From Gaoshiqia hydrogeniformans (lineage in GTDB: Bacteria; Bacteroidota; Bacteroidia; Bacteroidales; Prolixibacteraceae), in the NCBI RefSeq assembly GCF_049347105.1, contig NZ_CP186334.1:2914001-2978000 (forward strand): DNA of 64,000 nucleotides, in the 5' to 3' direction. Position 1 is the first letter of the stretch. The number at the start of each line of letters is the position of its first letter. The position numbers and the translations under genes are program-made. The notes beneath the pieces were generated by a model, which was given only the letters and a program-made list of their open reading frames with translations, did no database searches and was not told where the DNA came from. Shown in pieces: positions 17,606 to 27,579 of this stretch.

Positions 17606-19324
17606 ATGAAGAAAATAGGAACAATCGGATTGATTATGCTGCTCTTATTGCAGTTTGTATTTGCTCAGCGTGAAGACTTTAGCCGGCAGGGTGAAGTGGT
17701 TTACGGGATGTTTTCCGAGGGGTCAGGACGCGGAGGTTCCGCGAAGATGATCGTGACTTACGCGAACGGGATTGCCCGTTTGGTTGCCGACCGCTCGGGA
17801 AGAAACCTGATCCCGGAAGTACCGGAAGAAGCATCTTACCTCGATTACCGTTTGAAAAGAACCTATCAGCTGGCCAAGTTCCAAAACGGCGATCTCATTC
17901 ATAGTGCAGAAGATTTTAATGAACTTGCCGGCTTTGAGCCCGATGGGACCACTGAAGAAATACTGGGCTATACCTGCCGGAAATACGTGGGCAGTTCGTT
18001 CTCGAACCGGATTGAACTTTGGGTTACCCGCGAGGCAGGGATTCTGGGAACCCCGATTTTAGGTTTCCCGGTTGCCGACGGACTGGTGCTGAAATATGTC
18101 AGGAACGGGAATGCCGGTTTTGTGGCCACGAAGGTGGATATCCGGAAAAAATCAAAAGCGCCAGATTTATTTCCCCCGGATTTGGGAGCCGAAGTCTCGG
18201 CGGTTAAATACCGGTTGCGCATGGTGAATGCTTTCGTGAAAGAGGTCCGTGTATTCGACGGGCAGCAAATTAACTGGGGCTCCGGAATCGAAAATCCGCA
18301 GGGCGATTGCGATGATTATACCTACCGCTATGCCGGGGGAACTGTAATCCTTAAAAAAGTGATACTACCGGAGGTTCCGGATGGAACCTCTGTTTTTGCC
18401 GAGCTGAAACAGCAATCGAACGGCGACGCCTACGACCGTACCGGTTCTGTTTTTGTTGTGCCGGTTGACCAGCCCCGGAGTTTTTTGGATGGGATGCGGT
18501 ATGGACTGGATTCGTTGCCGGCCTATGTGAGCAAAGAAGGTAAAGCCTACCAGGGAATCGCAGCTACCGGCGATTATTCGCCGATTGTTGAACTGATCCG
18601 GTTTTTTACGCCCTTTGGTATCCATCATTTTAATGATAAACGCGATGTTGGCATTGCCTGGGAGGATACCGCTGTTTACAAGCAGGAAATTTCTGATTTA
18701 CTGCCGCTATTGCGCGGAGAAACCTGGATCGGCGTTTTTATTGGCAATTATGACGGGGGAGGGCACAAAGTCAGCCTAAACCTGAGATATCACCTGATCA
18801 GCATGGAGGTAAGCGACCGCCCGGCAAAAAATTACTGGATTAAACCGGTGTTTACTACCACCAATGTGCTTGAAATGGCCGGGCAGGAATACGGGACCTT
18901 GTTTGGAAGCGACACCCTGGCAGTTGATTTTGAAGTTCCGGCAGGCGTGAAGAACCTGACTTTCCGGTATCTGTCAACCGGGCACGGCGGCTGGGGGCAG
19001 GGCGATGAGTTTGTGCCGAAAACCAACGAAATTTTTATCGACCGCGAACCTTTCTTTAAATATACGCCCTGGCGAACCGATTGTGCAACGCATCGGGCCT
19101 ACAACCCGGCATCGGGAAATTTCTGGAATGGTTTGTCGTCATCCGACTACAGTCGCTCGGGCTGGTGTCCGGGAACCGTTTCCAACCCCTTGTATATGCC
19201 GGTTAAGAACTTAAGCCCCGGAAAACATACCATCCGCGTGTATATACCGCTGGGCGAACGCGAGGGAAATATGTTCAGCGCCTGGAATATTTCGGGGGTA
19301 TTTATGGGTGAAATTGACGAGTAA
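17606..19324 (+). CDS. Secreted PNGase F-like peptide-N-glycosidase with N-terminal GLPGLI-like domain
   Basis: Predicted glycoamidase that releases N-glycans from asparagine. The chosen ATG at 17606 (MKKIGTIGLIMLLLL) gives 572 residues with a signal peptide ending FAQRE. Residues about 20-185 look like a GLPGLI/bowl-type domain. The two PNGase F jelly-roll domains follow: LLRGETWIGVFIGNYDGGGHKVSLNLRYH, then STGHGGWGQGDEF (about residue 458), PWRTDCATHRAYNPASGN and RSGWCPGTVS. These C-terminal motifs strongly match PNGase F of Elizabethkingia and its Bacteroidota relatives. It suggests growth on host or plant glycoproteins. No adjacent glycosidase or SusCD pair is seen, so it stands alone. 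Confidence 0.88.
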   Translation: MKKIGTIGLIMLLLLQFVFAQREDFSRQGEVVYGMFSEGSGRGGSAKMIVTYANGIARLVADRSGRNLIPEVPEEASYLDYRLKRTYQLAKFQNGDLIHSAEDFNELAGFEPDGTTEEILGYTCRKYVGSSFSNRIELWVTREAGILGTPILGFPVADGLVLKYVRNGNAGFVATKVDIRKKSKAPDLFPPDLGAEVSAVKYRLRMVNAFVKEVRVFDGQQINWGSGIENPQGDCDDYTYRYAGGTVILKKVILPEVPDGTSVFAELKQQSNGDAYDRTGSVFVVPVDQPRSFLDGMRYGLDSLPAYVSKEGKAYQGIAATGDYSPIVELIRFFTPFGIHHFNDKRDVGIAWEDTAVYKQEISDLLPLLRGETWIGVFIGNYDGGGHKVSLNLRYHLISMEVSDRPAKNYWIKPVFTTTNVLEMAGQEYGTLFGSDTLAVDFEVPAGVKNLTFRYLSTGHGGWGQGDEFVPKTNEIFIDREPFFKYTPWRTDCATHRAYNPASGNFWNGLSSSDYSRSGWCPGTVSNPLYMPVKNLSPGKHTIRVYIPLGEREGNMFSAWNISGVFMGEIDE

Positions 19325-19344
19325 AACGCCAAATACCTAAGCAG

Positions 19345-19384
19345 AAAAAGCTTTTGCATGGATTCACCTGCAAAAGTCTTTTTT
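19345..19384. terminator. Bidirectional terminator
   Basis: AAAAAG-CTTTTGCA (19345-19358) pairs with TGCAAAAG-T-CTTTTT (19369-19383) with one bulged base around a 10-base loop, giving a T-run on both strands. It lies between the convergent PNGase-like and Lrp-domain genes. Confidence 0.75.
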
Positions 19385-19425
19385 GATTTTATCAAGGTTC
19401 CTGCGCCGTTTTCTTCGTCTTTCGG

Positions 19426-19698
19426 CTAAGAGATATCGAACATAGCGGCCAGGTCGTAGCGCGAAAATGCGCGGAAAGCCACCATGGTTTCGGTTTTGTT
19501 GATGCCTTCGATTTTTGTGATCTTTTCAGTGACCAGCTCAGCCAGCGATTCGTTGTCGGGCAAACGCATAATCGCTACAAAATCAAATTGTCCGCCTACT
19601 GAATAAACTTCGGTGATGCCTGAAATGCCTGCCAGTTGTTCGCCTACGGCGTTCAGCAGTTTCTGGTCGGCATGGATAAGCGCTATTGCTGTTGTCAT
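19426..19698 (-). CDS. Stand-alone Lrp/AsnC ligand-binding (RAM) domain protein
   Basis: About 90 residues from the ATG at 19698 (MTTAIALIHADQ). The fold is the alpha-beta sandwich of Lrp/AsnC effector domains: LLNAVGEQLAGISGITEVYSVGGQFDFVAIMRLPD, then a second half ending TMVAFRAFSRYDLAAMFDIS. No DNA-binding helix-turn-helix is present. A longer frame to 19830 would add 44 residues that do not look like an HTH. Such proteins may bind amino acids and modulate full-length Lrp proteins; the partner is not in the window. Confidence 0.85.
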   Translation of the reverse strand: MTTAIALIHADQKLLNAVGEQLAGISGITEVYSVGGQFDFVAIMRLPDNESLAELVTEKITKIEGINKTETMVAFRAFSRYDLAAMFDIS

Positions 19699-19931
19699 AT
19701 CGTTTAATTTTAATCTGATTTCCGGCAAAAGATACCGATTTTTGTGTTCATATTCAATGACGGCCTGAAGCGAAATCATGCAGTTGCCGCAGGCCGGGAA
19801 TGGGTGGCTCTGTTGTGGTTTTTTCAACAAAAATGCCGGCTAAATGTTAATGTTTTAGCTGTTGCCGGTCAGCAGCTTTTTTATTGGTGTCAAAACGATT
19901 ATTTTCATCCGATTTCTAAACAAACACGTTC
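19699..19931. other. Divergent intergenic region
   Basis: About 230 bp between the Lrp-domain gene (minus) and ccsBA (plus). No gene or strong hairpin recognised; it must hold both promoters. Confidence 0.4.
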
Positions 19932-22900
19932 ATGAAGAAACTAATTCAGTTCCTGACTTCGATGCCGTTTATGGGCTTTTTATTGTTAGTGATGGCTTTT
20001 TCAATGGCTATTGCCACCTTTACCGAAAGCAGTTGGGGCACCGAAGCGGCTAAGGCTTTGGTATACAATACCCGTTGGTTCGAAGTGGTTTTTCTTTTGC
20101 TGGGCATCAGTCTGGTGACAAATTTTATCCGTTACCGGATGTATTTACCGCAAAAACTGCCGGTCGGGATTTTCCACCTGTCATTTATTTTGATTGTTTT
20201 TGGAGCTGCCATTACACGGTATATCAGTTTCGAAGGGGTGATGCATATCCGCGAAGGTCAAAGCTCGGATTACATCATGTCGACCGACACCTATTTTAAG
20301 GTGGAAACCGGCGATAAAAAGATACGGGAACAGGTTTTGTTTTCCGAACTGACACATGGTCAGTTTCATGAAACGTTTGACCTGGACGGGCAACGGGTGA
20401 AGATAAAATCAGTCGGCTTTGTGAAGAATGCTTTACGTACGCCGGTTGAACATCCTGCGGGCTCGCCGATGGTCGATTTTGTGATTTCGGCCGGACAGGG
20501 CATGCAGAGTTTTTCGTTCGGCCCCGGTGATCAGTTTGACCTTGGGGCGGCGAAGGTTGGCTTTAACAACGATGCCAACATCCGTTTTGAACAGGAAGGC
20601 GATGAGCTTTACCTGCTTGCCGACCGGGATATGGAAATCAGATCGATGGGAGGCGGAGAGCCGGAGCCGGTGCAGGCCGGTGTTCGCAGTCCGGTGAAGA
20701 TGATGCATTTGTACGCTTTCGATAACTACTTGTTGCTGGTGCGAAAATTTTATCCGAAAGCGTTGATCCGTGTAACCCGCGACGCTTCAGGTAATTCGCA
20801 TGAAGATGCCGTTATTCTGGAAGTTTCGGAAGGCGGCCGCGTCAGTACGGTTAATGTTTTTGGACGGAGCGGAACCGCCGGAGAGCCGGTTACCTTCAAA
20901 GCCGGAAATACGAATCTCCGGTTGAGTTATGGTTCAGAACCCATTTACCTGCCGTTTAAGTTGTATTTAAAAGATTTTCAGTTGGAACGTTATATCGGCT
21001 CCGAGAGCCCTTCATCGTATGCCAGCGAAATAAAGCTGATTGATGAGCAGGAGGGTGTTGAACGTGATGTTCGCATTTTTATGAATAATACCTTGAAATA
21101 CCGGGGGTACCGTTTCTATCAGTCGTCGTATGATGTAGACGAACTGGGTACTGTTCTTTCGGTGAATAAAGATTTTTGGGGAACTTTCGTGACTTACCTG
21201 GGTTATTTGCTGATGGCTTTGGGAATGATTTTCTCCTTGTTCTATAAACATTCCTATTTTCAGTTTCTGGTTCGTCATTTAAAAGAACTGAACAAGTTTA
21301 AAGTCACTGCGGCGCTGGCTTTCCTGCTGTTGTTGTCTGGTCAGGCGCAAGGAAACAATGCAGCTGTATCCGGGATCCCGTCGTTGGATGCACAGTTGGT
21401 CAGCGACTTCTCGGAGCTGTGGGTTCACGGACGCGACGGGCGTATTGAGCCCATGTCGACCTTGTCGAATGAGATCTTGCGGAAAGTCAGCCGGAAATCG
21501 TCATTCTACGGCAAATCGGCTGATGAGGTCGTGCTGAGTATGCACCTGTATCCCGAAATCTGGCGCACCGTCCCGATGATCAAAGTTGACCGGGAGGTGG
21601 CAGCCTTCCTGGGGATTCAGGGGAAATATGCCGCTGCTGTTGACTTCTTCGATATGAGCGGCCATTATAAACTGGCGGAACCCGCCCAGGCGGCGTATAA
21701 TAAAATGCCGGGCATGCGTAATCAGAAAGAAAAGGAATTTCTGTATACCGATGAGCGGGTGAATATCTGCTTCATGGTATTTAACGGCGAGTTTTTCACC
21801 TTTTTCCCGCCGAAGAACCCAACGGAGGCCTGGTTTTTCGCCGGTAGCAAACCGGATGGTTACCCGCGTGCCGATTCGTTGTTTGTAAACCGGAGCTTTC
21901 AGCTCTTGCGCGAATCGTTATTGCCCGGCAGCGATGTGCAGCCAAGGCAAATTCTGGCTACGGTTGCCAGCTTTCAGGAAAAGTTTGGCGCCGAAATATT
22001 ACCTCCGGCACAAAAAAAATCGGCGGAGTTGACTTACAATAAGATACAGCCGTTTAAGCGGGTATTTTCCTGGTACCTGTTAACCGGTTTTATTTTACTA
22101 ACGGTTCTGTTTGTGAATATTTTCAGGCAAAAACCGGCTGGTAAACTTGTAATAAGAATGTTCGTCGGCCTGATCTTCTTCGGATTTTTGCTACACACCG
22201 GAGGGCTTATCCTGCGCTGGTATATTTCGGGGCATGCACCCTGGAGCAACGGTTACGAATCGATGGTTTATGTGGCCTGGGCAGCCATGTTGTCCGGTTT
22301 TATCTTCGGACGTAAGTATCCGTTGGTTCTCGGAACGGCGGCTTTCCTTTCAGGTATTACGCTTTTTGTGGCTCACCTGAACTGGATGAACCCCGAGATA
22401 ACTCCGCTGGTTCCCGTGCTAAAATCCTACTGGCTGATTATTCATGTAGCTATTATTACGGCCAGTTACGGGTTTATCGGGTTGAGCGCATTTGTGGGAC
22501 TGCTTGTACTAACCCTTTACGGCCTGATGAAAGAAAGAAACCGGGAAAATGTAAATCATTACATCGATCAACTGACCACCATCAGTGAACTTTCGGCAAC
22601 AATCGGCTTGTATATGCTGACCATCGGAACATTTTTGGGCGGCGTTTGGGCCAACGAAAGCTGGGGCCGTTACTGGGGCTGGGACCCGAAAGAAACCTGG
22701 GCGCTGATTACCGTGATGATTTATGCATTTGTGGTACACATGCGCTTAATTCCTTCTCTTCGTGGCCGGTTTAACTACAACCTGGCAACAGTGATCGGCT
22801 TTTCATCGGTTCTGATGACCTACTTTGGGGTTAATTATTTCCTGAGCGGCATGCACTCGTACGGAAAGGGAAGTGTCGACGGGATTCATTGGGCCGTTTA

Positions 22901-22985
22901 TGTATCCTTGGTGCTTGTTGCCGGCTTAATTACGTTTTCATATCTGAATTACAAGAAGTTTGAGGGCGCTGATCGTTCAGCGTGA
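19932..22985 (+). CDS. ccsBA: Fused ResB-CcsA cytochrome c biogenesis protein (System II)
   Basis: Haem exporter and cytochrome c haem lyase of 1017 residues. The N-terminal ResB half (about 1-440) has membrane helices at about 10-32, 50-68 and 76-92, a large periplasmic loop and a helix near 420. A second periplasmic region follows. The C-terminal CcsA half (from about 700) has multiple helices and the haem-handling WWD motif WGRYWGWDPKETWALI at about residues 909-924, with conserved flanking His. The fusion is usual in Bacteroidota. No thioredoxin-like CcdA/ResA or c-type cytochrome gene is adjacent. Confidence 0.95.
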   Translation: MKKLIQFLTSMPFMGFLLLVMAFSMAIATFTESSWGTEAAKALVYNTRWFEVVFLLLGISLVTNFIRYRMYLPQKLPVGIFHLSFILIVFGAAITRYISFEGVMHIREGQSSDYIMSTDTYFKVETGDKKIREQVLFSELTHGQFHETFDLDGQRVKIKSVGFVKNALRTPVEHPAGSPMVDFVISAGQGMQSFSFGPGDQFDLGAAKVGFNNDANIRFEQEGDELYLLADRDMEIRSMGGGEPEPVQAGVRSPVKMMHLYAFDNYLLLVRKFYPKALIRVTRDASGNSHEDAVILEVSEGGRVSTVNVFGRSGTAGEPVTFKAGNTNLRLSYGSEPIYLPFKLYLKDFQLERYIGSESPSSYASEIKLIDEQEGVERDVRIFMNNTLKYRGYRFYQSSYDVDELGTVLSVNKDFWGTFVTYLGYLLMALGMIFSLFYKHSYFQFLVRHLKELNKFKVTAALAFLLLLSGQAQGNNAAVSGIPSLDAQLVSDFSELWVHGRDGRIEPMSTLSNEILRKVSRKSSFYGKSADEVVLSMHLYPEIWRTVPMIKVDREVAAFLGIQGKYAAAVDFFDMSGHYKLAEPAQAAYNKMPGMRNQKEKEFLYTDERVNICFMVFNGEFFTFFPPKNPTEAWFFAGSKPDGYPRADSLFVNRSFQLLRESLLPGSDVQPRQILATVASFQEKFGAEILPPAQKKSAELTYNKIQPFKRVFSWYLLTGFILLTVLFVNIFRQKPAGKLVIRMFVGLIFFGFLLHTGGLILRWYISGHAPWSNGYESMVYVAWAAMLSGFIFGRKYPLVLGTAAFLSGITLFVAHLNWMNPEITPLVPVLKSYWLIIHVAIITASYGFIGLSAFVGLLVLTLYGLMKERNRENVNHYIDQLTTISELSATIGLYMLTIGTFLGGVWANESWGRYWGWDPKETWALITVMIYAFVVHMRLIPSLRGRFNYNLATVIGFSSVLMTYFGVNYFLSGMHSYGKGSVDGIHWAVYVSLVLVAGLITFSYLNYKKFEGADRSA

Positions 22986-22986
22986 A

Positions 22987-23016
22987 TTGGATAATTTTTC
23001 TGAAACATTATCTTTG
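22987..23016 (+). promoter_or_regulatory. Likely promoter of the acyl-CoA ligase gene
   Basis: TTGG at 22987-22990 and TATCTTTG at 23009-23016, an exact TAnnTTTG box, are 18 bases apart; the box ends 35 bases before the ATG at 23052. Confidence 0.5.
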
Positions 23017-23051
23017 CCTGGTTATTTCGGTTTAAATCTAAATCTGAACTT

Positions 23052-24920
23052 ATGAGTAAAGATGTTTCACGCACCTTTGATATTTTGGAGCGCTACCTGT
23101 CGGACTTTCCCCGGGAAGATGCTCTTGGAGGTAAAACAGACGGAAAGTGGTACACCTTCACCACGGCTGAGTATGTTGAAAAATCCCATCAATTTGCCCT
23201 GGGCATGTTGGCGCTTGGCTTAAAGCCAGGTGAGAAAGTGGCTACAGTGACCCCAAACCGGCCCGAGTGGAACTTTGCCGATATGGGGCTGGCGATGGCC
23301 GGTTTGGTGCATGTGCCCATTTACCCGACCATCGGCGAGGACGAGTACCGCTATATTTTCGATCATGCCGGGGTGCACTACCTGATTGTGGGAGATAAAA
23401 AGTTGTATGAAAAACTCAGCCCGATCGCGGCTGAGATGGAGCAGGTGAAAGGAATTTATTGTTTTGAAGAAATCAGCGATTGTCCGTACTACCAGGAAAT
23501 TCTCGATTTGGGAGAAAGCAAAAAGGACGAATTGTCGGCTGAGCTCGAAAAAATCAAAGCTTCGGTCCGCCCCGACGATGTGGCTACGCTGATTTATACC
23601 TCGGGAACAACGGGCGTTCCAAAAGGAGTGATGCTCACCCATGAAAACCTGGTGTCGAATTTTGTCGCCCATTCAAGAATGCACCACCTGGGAAAAGACC
23701 ACCGCGTCATCAGTTTTCTTCCCCTGTGCCATGTGTACGAGCGCAGTGTGAACTACCATTTTCAGTATAAAGGGATGGGAATTTATTATGTGGGGAACCT
23801 GGGGCAAATTGTAAGCGCGATCAAGGAAATTAAACCACATATGTTTAATTCGGTTCCCCGCCTGCTCGAGCGTGTGTACGATGGCTTTGTTTCTAAAGGG
23901 CAGGAGCTTGCCGGACTGAAAAGGATCATCTATTTCTGGGCGCTCAGGCTAACCCGTCATTTTGAATATAATAAAAAATACAGCTTATTTGTTCGCATGC
24001 AGATTAACCTGGCCGACAAACTGATTTATTCAAAATGGCGGGAAGCTTTGGGGAACAACATTGTTTACGTGGTTTCGGGTGGGGCCGCTTTGCAACCGCG
24101 TATTGCCCGGGTGCTGGGCATGGCTGGTATGCTTACCCTCGAGGGTTACGGACTCACAGAAACCTCGCCGGTAATTGCCGTAAATAACCCGGCATTGGGC
24201 GCGATGAAAGTTGGAACCGTGGGGCCGGTTTTGGATGGAGTTGAAGTGAAAATTGCCGACGATGGCGAAATCCTCTGTAAAGGACCTTCGGTGATGAAAG
24301 GGTATTACAAAGCTCCCGAACTTACGGCCGAAGTGATCGACGAAGAAGGTTGGTTTCATACCGGCGATATCGGTATTTTGGATGAAGGCAAATACCTGAA
24401 AATAACCGACCGGAAAAAAGAAATGTTTAAAATGTCGGGAGGCAAATACATTGCTCCTCAGATGATTGAGAATAAACTGAAAGAATCGTTCTTTATTGAA
24501 CAAGCGATGGTGATCGGCGAGAATGAAAAATTTGCCAGCGCGCTGATCTCCCCGAATTTCGAATACCTGCACGATTGGTGTTCGCAGCATAAAATCCATT
24601 TCAGGGATAACGAAGAAATGATCCAGAAGAAAGAAGTGATCTCACAGTTGTTTAAAGAAGTGGCCCTCATTAATAAAACACTCGGGCAACACGAAGAAAT
24701 CAAACGTTTCAGGCTGGTTTGTGAGGAATGGACACCCCAAACCGGAGAACTGTCGCCTACCCTGAAGCTGAAACGGAATTACATTTTGAAGAAGTACAAA
24801 CACATTGTGTCCGAAATTTACAACGGTTCGAAGCCGGCGGGCGGAGGCAACGGATTTCGGATTCCACGCGTTAATCTTCGCTTCGACATGAACGAACTGC
24901 TGAAGAAATTTAAGCTGTAA
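23052..24920 (+). CDS. Long-chain fatty acid-CoA ligase (AMP-forming)
   Basis: Adenylate-forming enzyme that activates fatty acids to acyl-CoA. It has 622 residues. The ATP-binding P-loop LIYTSGTTGVPKGVMLTHEN is at about residues 182-201, the A5-type YGLTETSPVIAVN near 365, and the hinge/A8 region WFHTGDIGILDEGKYLKITDRKKEM near 435. A Lys in KLKRNYILKKY is the usual C-terminal catalytic region. It has no membrane segment and resembles the FadD15-type group. Stands alone, next to ccsBA. Confidence 0.93.
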   Translation: MSKDVSRTFDILERYLSDFPREDALGGKTDGKWYTFTTAEYVEKSHQFALGMLALGLKPGEKVATVTPNRPEWNFADMGLAMAGLVHVPIYPTIGEDEYRYIFDHAGVHYLIVGDKKLYEKLSPIAAEMEQVKGIYCFEEISDCPYYQEILDLGESKKDELSAELEKIKASVRPDDVATLIYTSGTTGVPKGVMLTHENLVSNFVAHSRMHHLGKDHRVISFLPLCHVYERSVNYHFQYKGMGIYYVGNLGQIVSAIKEIKPHMFNSVPRLLERVYDGFVSKGQELAGLKRIIYFWALRLTRHFEYNKKYSLFVRMQINLADKLIYSKWREALGNNIVYVVSGGAALQPRIARVLGMAGMLTLEGYGLTETSPVIAVNNPALGAMKVGTVGPVLDGVEVKIADDGEILCKGPSVMKGYYKAPELTAEVIDEEGWFHTGDIGILDEGKYLKITDRKKEMFKMSGGKYIAPQMIENKLKESFFIEQAMVIGENEKFASALISPNFEYLHDWCSQHKIHFRDNEEMIQKKEVISQLFKEVALINKTLGQHEEIKRFRLVCEEWTPQTGELSPTLKLKRNYILKKYKHIVSEIYNGSKPAGGGNGFRIPRVNLRFDMNELLKKFKL

Positions 24921-25057
24921 ATAAAGGAAGAAGCTATCTGTAAAAAAATGATGGGTTAATTTTTCCCGGTTCTGCCGGCAATCACCTTATTTTTCAGAGA
25001 GCTTCCTTAATTTGTCTTCGATCCGATTCTTTTACTGCACTCGAACTCCCGGCGCTT

Positions 25058-25495
25058 TTACAGCATTCGTCCCCAGGGAATAGCAGCCAGCATAATCAGG
25101 TAGGCGATTCCGAAGAAAACCAGCGAATTGCTGAATTTGGCCTTCGGGTTGACCGCTTTCTTTGTCCGCACCCGCCCGATGTGCACCAGGATCACCGCAA
25201 TCAACATCAGGGTGAAATGTTCCACCGCGTAAAAACGCAAATCCGAATTTTTCATAGCTGCGCCAAAATCGCGAAAGGCGGCTTTCGTCAGAGGGCTGAC
25301 AAAAAAGTAGAGAACGAGCCCTGATAATAACTGTAAATCAAGCAAGGCAGTAAATACCGCCCCCAGGATATGATCCGATTTATGCCACTTGCCCTGGTTA
25401 AACCAACCCATGAAATATTTGAAAAGCGCAACAAGGGCTATCGCTAAGATGAGCCAGCGTAATAAATTGTGAAGATGTAATAATCCGATATACAT
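25058..25495 (-). CDS. Small four-helix membrane protein, cytochrome b-like
   Basis: 145 residues with four predicted helices (about 10-28, 45-68, 88-107, 124-142). Conserved His residues sit in HLHNLLRW at the N-terminus, in EHFTLM and in VHIGR. Similar Bacteroidota proteins are annotated as cytochrome b or hypothetical; the paired His within helices would suit haem b, but this is inference. Single gene on the minus strand between two acyl/acetyl-CoA ligases. Confidence 0.7.
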   Translation of the reverse strand: MYIGLLHLHNLLRWLILAIALVALFKYFMGWFNQGKWHKSDHILGAVFTALLDLQLLSGLVLYFFVSPLTKAAFRDFGAAMKNSDLRFYAVEHFTLMLIAVILVHIGRVRTKKAVNPKAKFSNSLVFFGIAYLIMLAAIPWGRML

Positions 25496-25665
25496 GATGG
25501 TAACTTTTTCTTTTCATCTGTAACGTTTACATAGTCCTTTGGTTGAAAAAATACACGCAGATTATTTTAAATAATCCTTAATAAGATTGGATTTTGTTTC
25601 TTATTTTTATTAAGATTAAATTAGCATAGACTAAAACCATATTTTTCAACTTAAAATGGAGTAAA

Positions 25666-27579
25666 ATGATCAACAAGATTCACAGTCTCGGCGGGTATTT
25701 TCATGAATACCAGAAAAGCCTGGCCAACCCGGAAGCGTTCTGGGCACAACAGGCCGAATGTTTATTTTGGCGGAAAAGATGGGACCAGGTGATTTCGTGG
25801 AATTTTGAAGAGCCTGATGTAAAGTGGTATGTTAACGGGAAACTTAACCTGACAGAAAATATCTTTGAAAAAAACCTGTACACGCACGGCGATCAGGTTG
25901 CCTTGATCTGGGAACCCAATGATCCGGCCGAAGAGCCGCGTAGCTTGACTTACAATGAATTATTCAGGGAGGTCAACAAGTTTGCCAATGTACTGAAACA
26001 ACTTGGGGTTCAAAAAGGCGACCGCGTGGCAATTTATATGCCAATGGTACCTGAACTTTCGGTCGCCTTACTGGCCTGCGCGCGCATTGGGGCCATTCAC
26101 TCGGTGGTTTTTGCGGGTTTTTCGGCCCATGCATTGTCGGAACGGATTAACGATGCACAGGCTAAGGTATTACTGACGGCCGACGGCGGTTTTCGGGGTG
26201 AAAAAATTACGCCGCTGAAAGCCATTTCGGATGAAGCGTTGGCATCCTGTCCCGGGGTTGAAACGGTGGTTGTATTAAAACGAACCGGCATCTCCATCGA
26301 TATGAAAGAGGGGAGAGATCTTTGGTGGCATGAGGTCACAGCCGGACAATCAACAGTTTGTCAGGCCGTGGAGGTGGATGCGGAAGATCCCCTGTTTATT
26401 TTATATACTTCGGGCTCAACCGGCAAACCCAAAGGCATTGTGCATACCACCGGGGGTTACATGGTGTTTACGGCGTATACCTTCCGGAATGTGTTTCAAT
26501 ACAGCGCCGGAGACGTTTATTTTTGCACGGCTGACATCGGATGGATTACCGGTCATTCCTATATTGTTTACGGGCCTCTGCTGAATGGCGCCAAAACCCT
26601 CATTTTTGAGGGAATTCCGACCTGGCCCGATGCCGGACGCTTTTGGGATATTGTGGATAAATACAAGGTAAACCAGTTTTACACTGCCCCGACAGCCTTG
26701 CGTTCGCTCCTGGCAATGGGAAACGAATACCTGGAAGGGAAAAAACTTGATTCGTTGAAGGTACTGGGAACCGTGGGTGAGCCAATCAACGAAGAAGCCT
26801 GGCATTGGTACCACGATCATGTGGGCAAAAACCGATGTCCGATAGTCGATACCTGGTGGCAAACCGAAACCGGCGGCGTTCTGATTTCGCCTATGGCCGG
26901 CATTACACCAACAAAACCTTCGTTTGCCACACTCCCCTTACCCGGTATTCAGCCCGTTATTGTTGACGGTAAAGGCCGGGAATTATCCGGCAATTCGGTT
27001 GAAGGGAACCTTTGCATCAAATATCCCTGGCCAGGTATGGCCCGGACCATATGGGGAGACCACCAACGGTTTAAGAAAACCTATTTCTCCACCTATAAGA
27101 ACCTGTATTTCACCGGCGACGGCGTAAAACGAGATGAAGATGGTTACTATCGCATACTGGGCCGGGTGGATGATGTGATTAATGTGTCGGGACACCGCCT
27201 GGGGACTGCTGAAATCGAAAACGCGATTAACGAACATCCGCTGGTGACCGAATCGGCGGTGGTGGGTTACCCTCATGCCATAAAAGGTCAGGGGATTTAT
27301 GCCTTCGTAGTTTGCTCCGAGCTTTCCACGGGAGGAGAAGAGGGCATCCGCCACAGCATCAAACAAGGCGTGACAAAAATCATTGGTCCCATTGCCCGGC
27401 CCGATCTGGTCCAATTGGTTCCCGGCCTGCCCAAAACACGGAGCGGGAAAATTATGCGCCGTATCCTGCGCAAGGTAGCCGAAGGTGATGCTTCGAACCT
27501 GGGCGATATTACGACCTTGCTGGACGAAGATGTTGTGTCCAAAATTATAGACGGGGCGCTGGTCGATGTGAAACTGTAG
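25666..27579 (+). CDS. acs: Acetyl-CoA synthetase (AMP-forming)
   Basis: Makes acetyl-CoA from acetate, ATP and CoA. It has 637 residues, the standard length, with the ACAS N-terminal segment at 1-60. The motif LYTSGSTGKPKGIVHTTGGY lies at about residues 246-265 and the active-site DTWWQTETGG near 400. The C-terminal PKTRSGKIMRRILRKVA contains the lysine whose acetylation switches off this enzyme in other bacteria. Monocistronic, starting from an ATG at 25666 after an AT-rich leader. Confidence 0.96.
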   Translation: MINKIHSLGGYFHEYQKSLANPEAFWAQQAECLFWRKRWDQVISWNFEEPDVKWYVNGKLNLTENIFEKNLYTHGDQVALIWEPNDPAEEPRSLTYNELFREVNKFANVLKQLGVQKGDRVAIYMPMVPELSVALLACARIGAIHSVVFAGFSAHALSERINDAQAKVLLTADGGFRGEKITPLKAISDEALASCPGVETVVVLKRTGISIDMKEGRDLWWHEVTAGQSTVCQAVEVDAEDPLFILYTSGSTGKPKGIVHTTGGYMVFTAYTFRNVFQYSAGDVYFCTADIGWITGHSYIVYGPLLNGAKTLIFEGIPTWPDAGRFWDIVDKYKVNQFYTAPTALRSLLAMGNEYLEGKKLDSLKVLGTVGEPINEEAWHWYHDHVGKNRCPIVDTWWQTETGGVLISPMAGITPTKPSFATLPLPGIQPVIVDGKGRELSGNSVEGNLCIKYPWPGMARTIWGDHQRFKKTYFSTYKNLYFTGDGVKRDEDGYYRILGRVDDVINVSGHRLGTAEIENAINEHPLVTESAVVGYPHAIKGQGIYAFVVCSELSTGGEEGIRHSIKQGVTKIIGPIARPDLVQLVPGLPKTRSGKIMRRILRKVAEGDASNLGDITTLLDEDVVSKIIDGALVDVKL

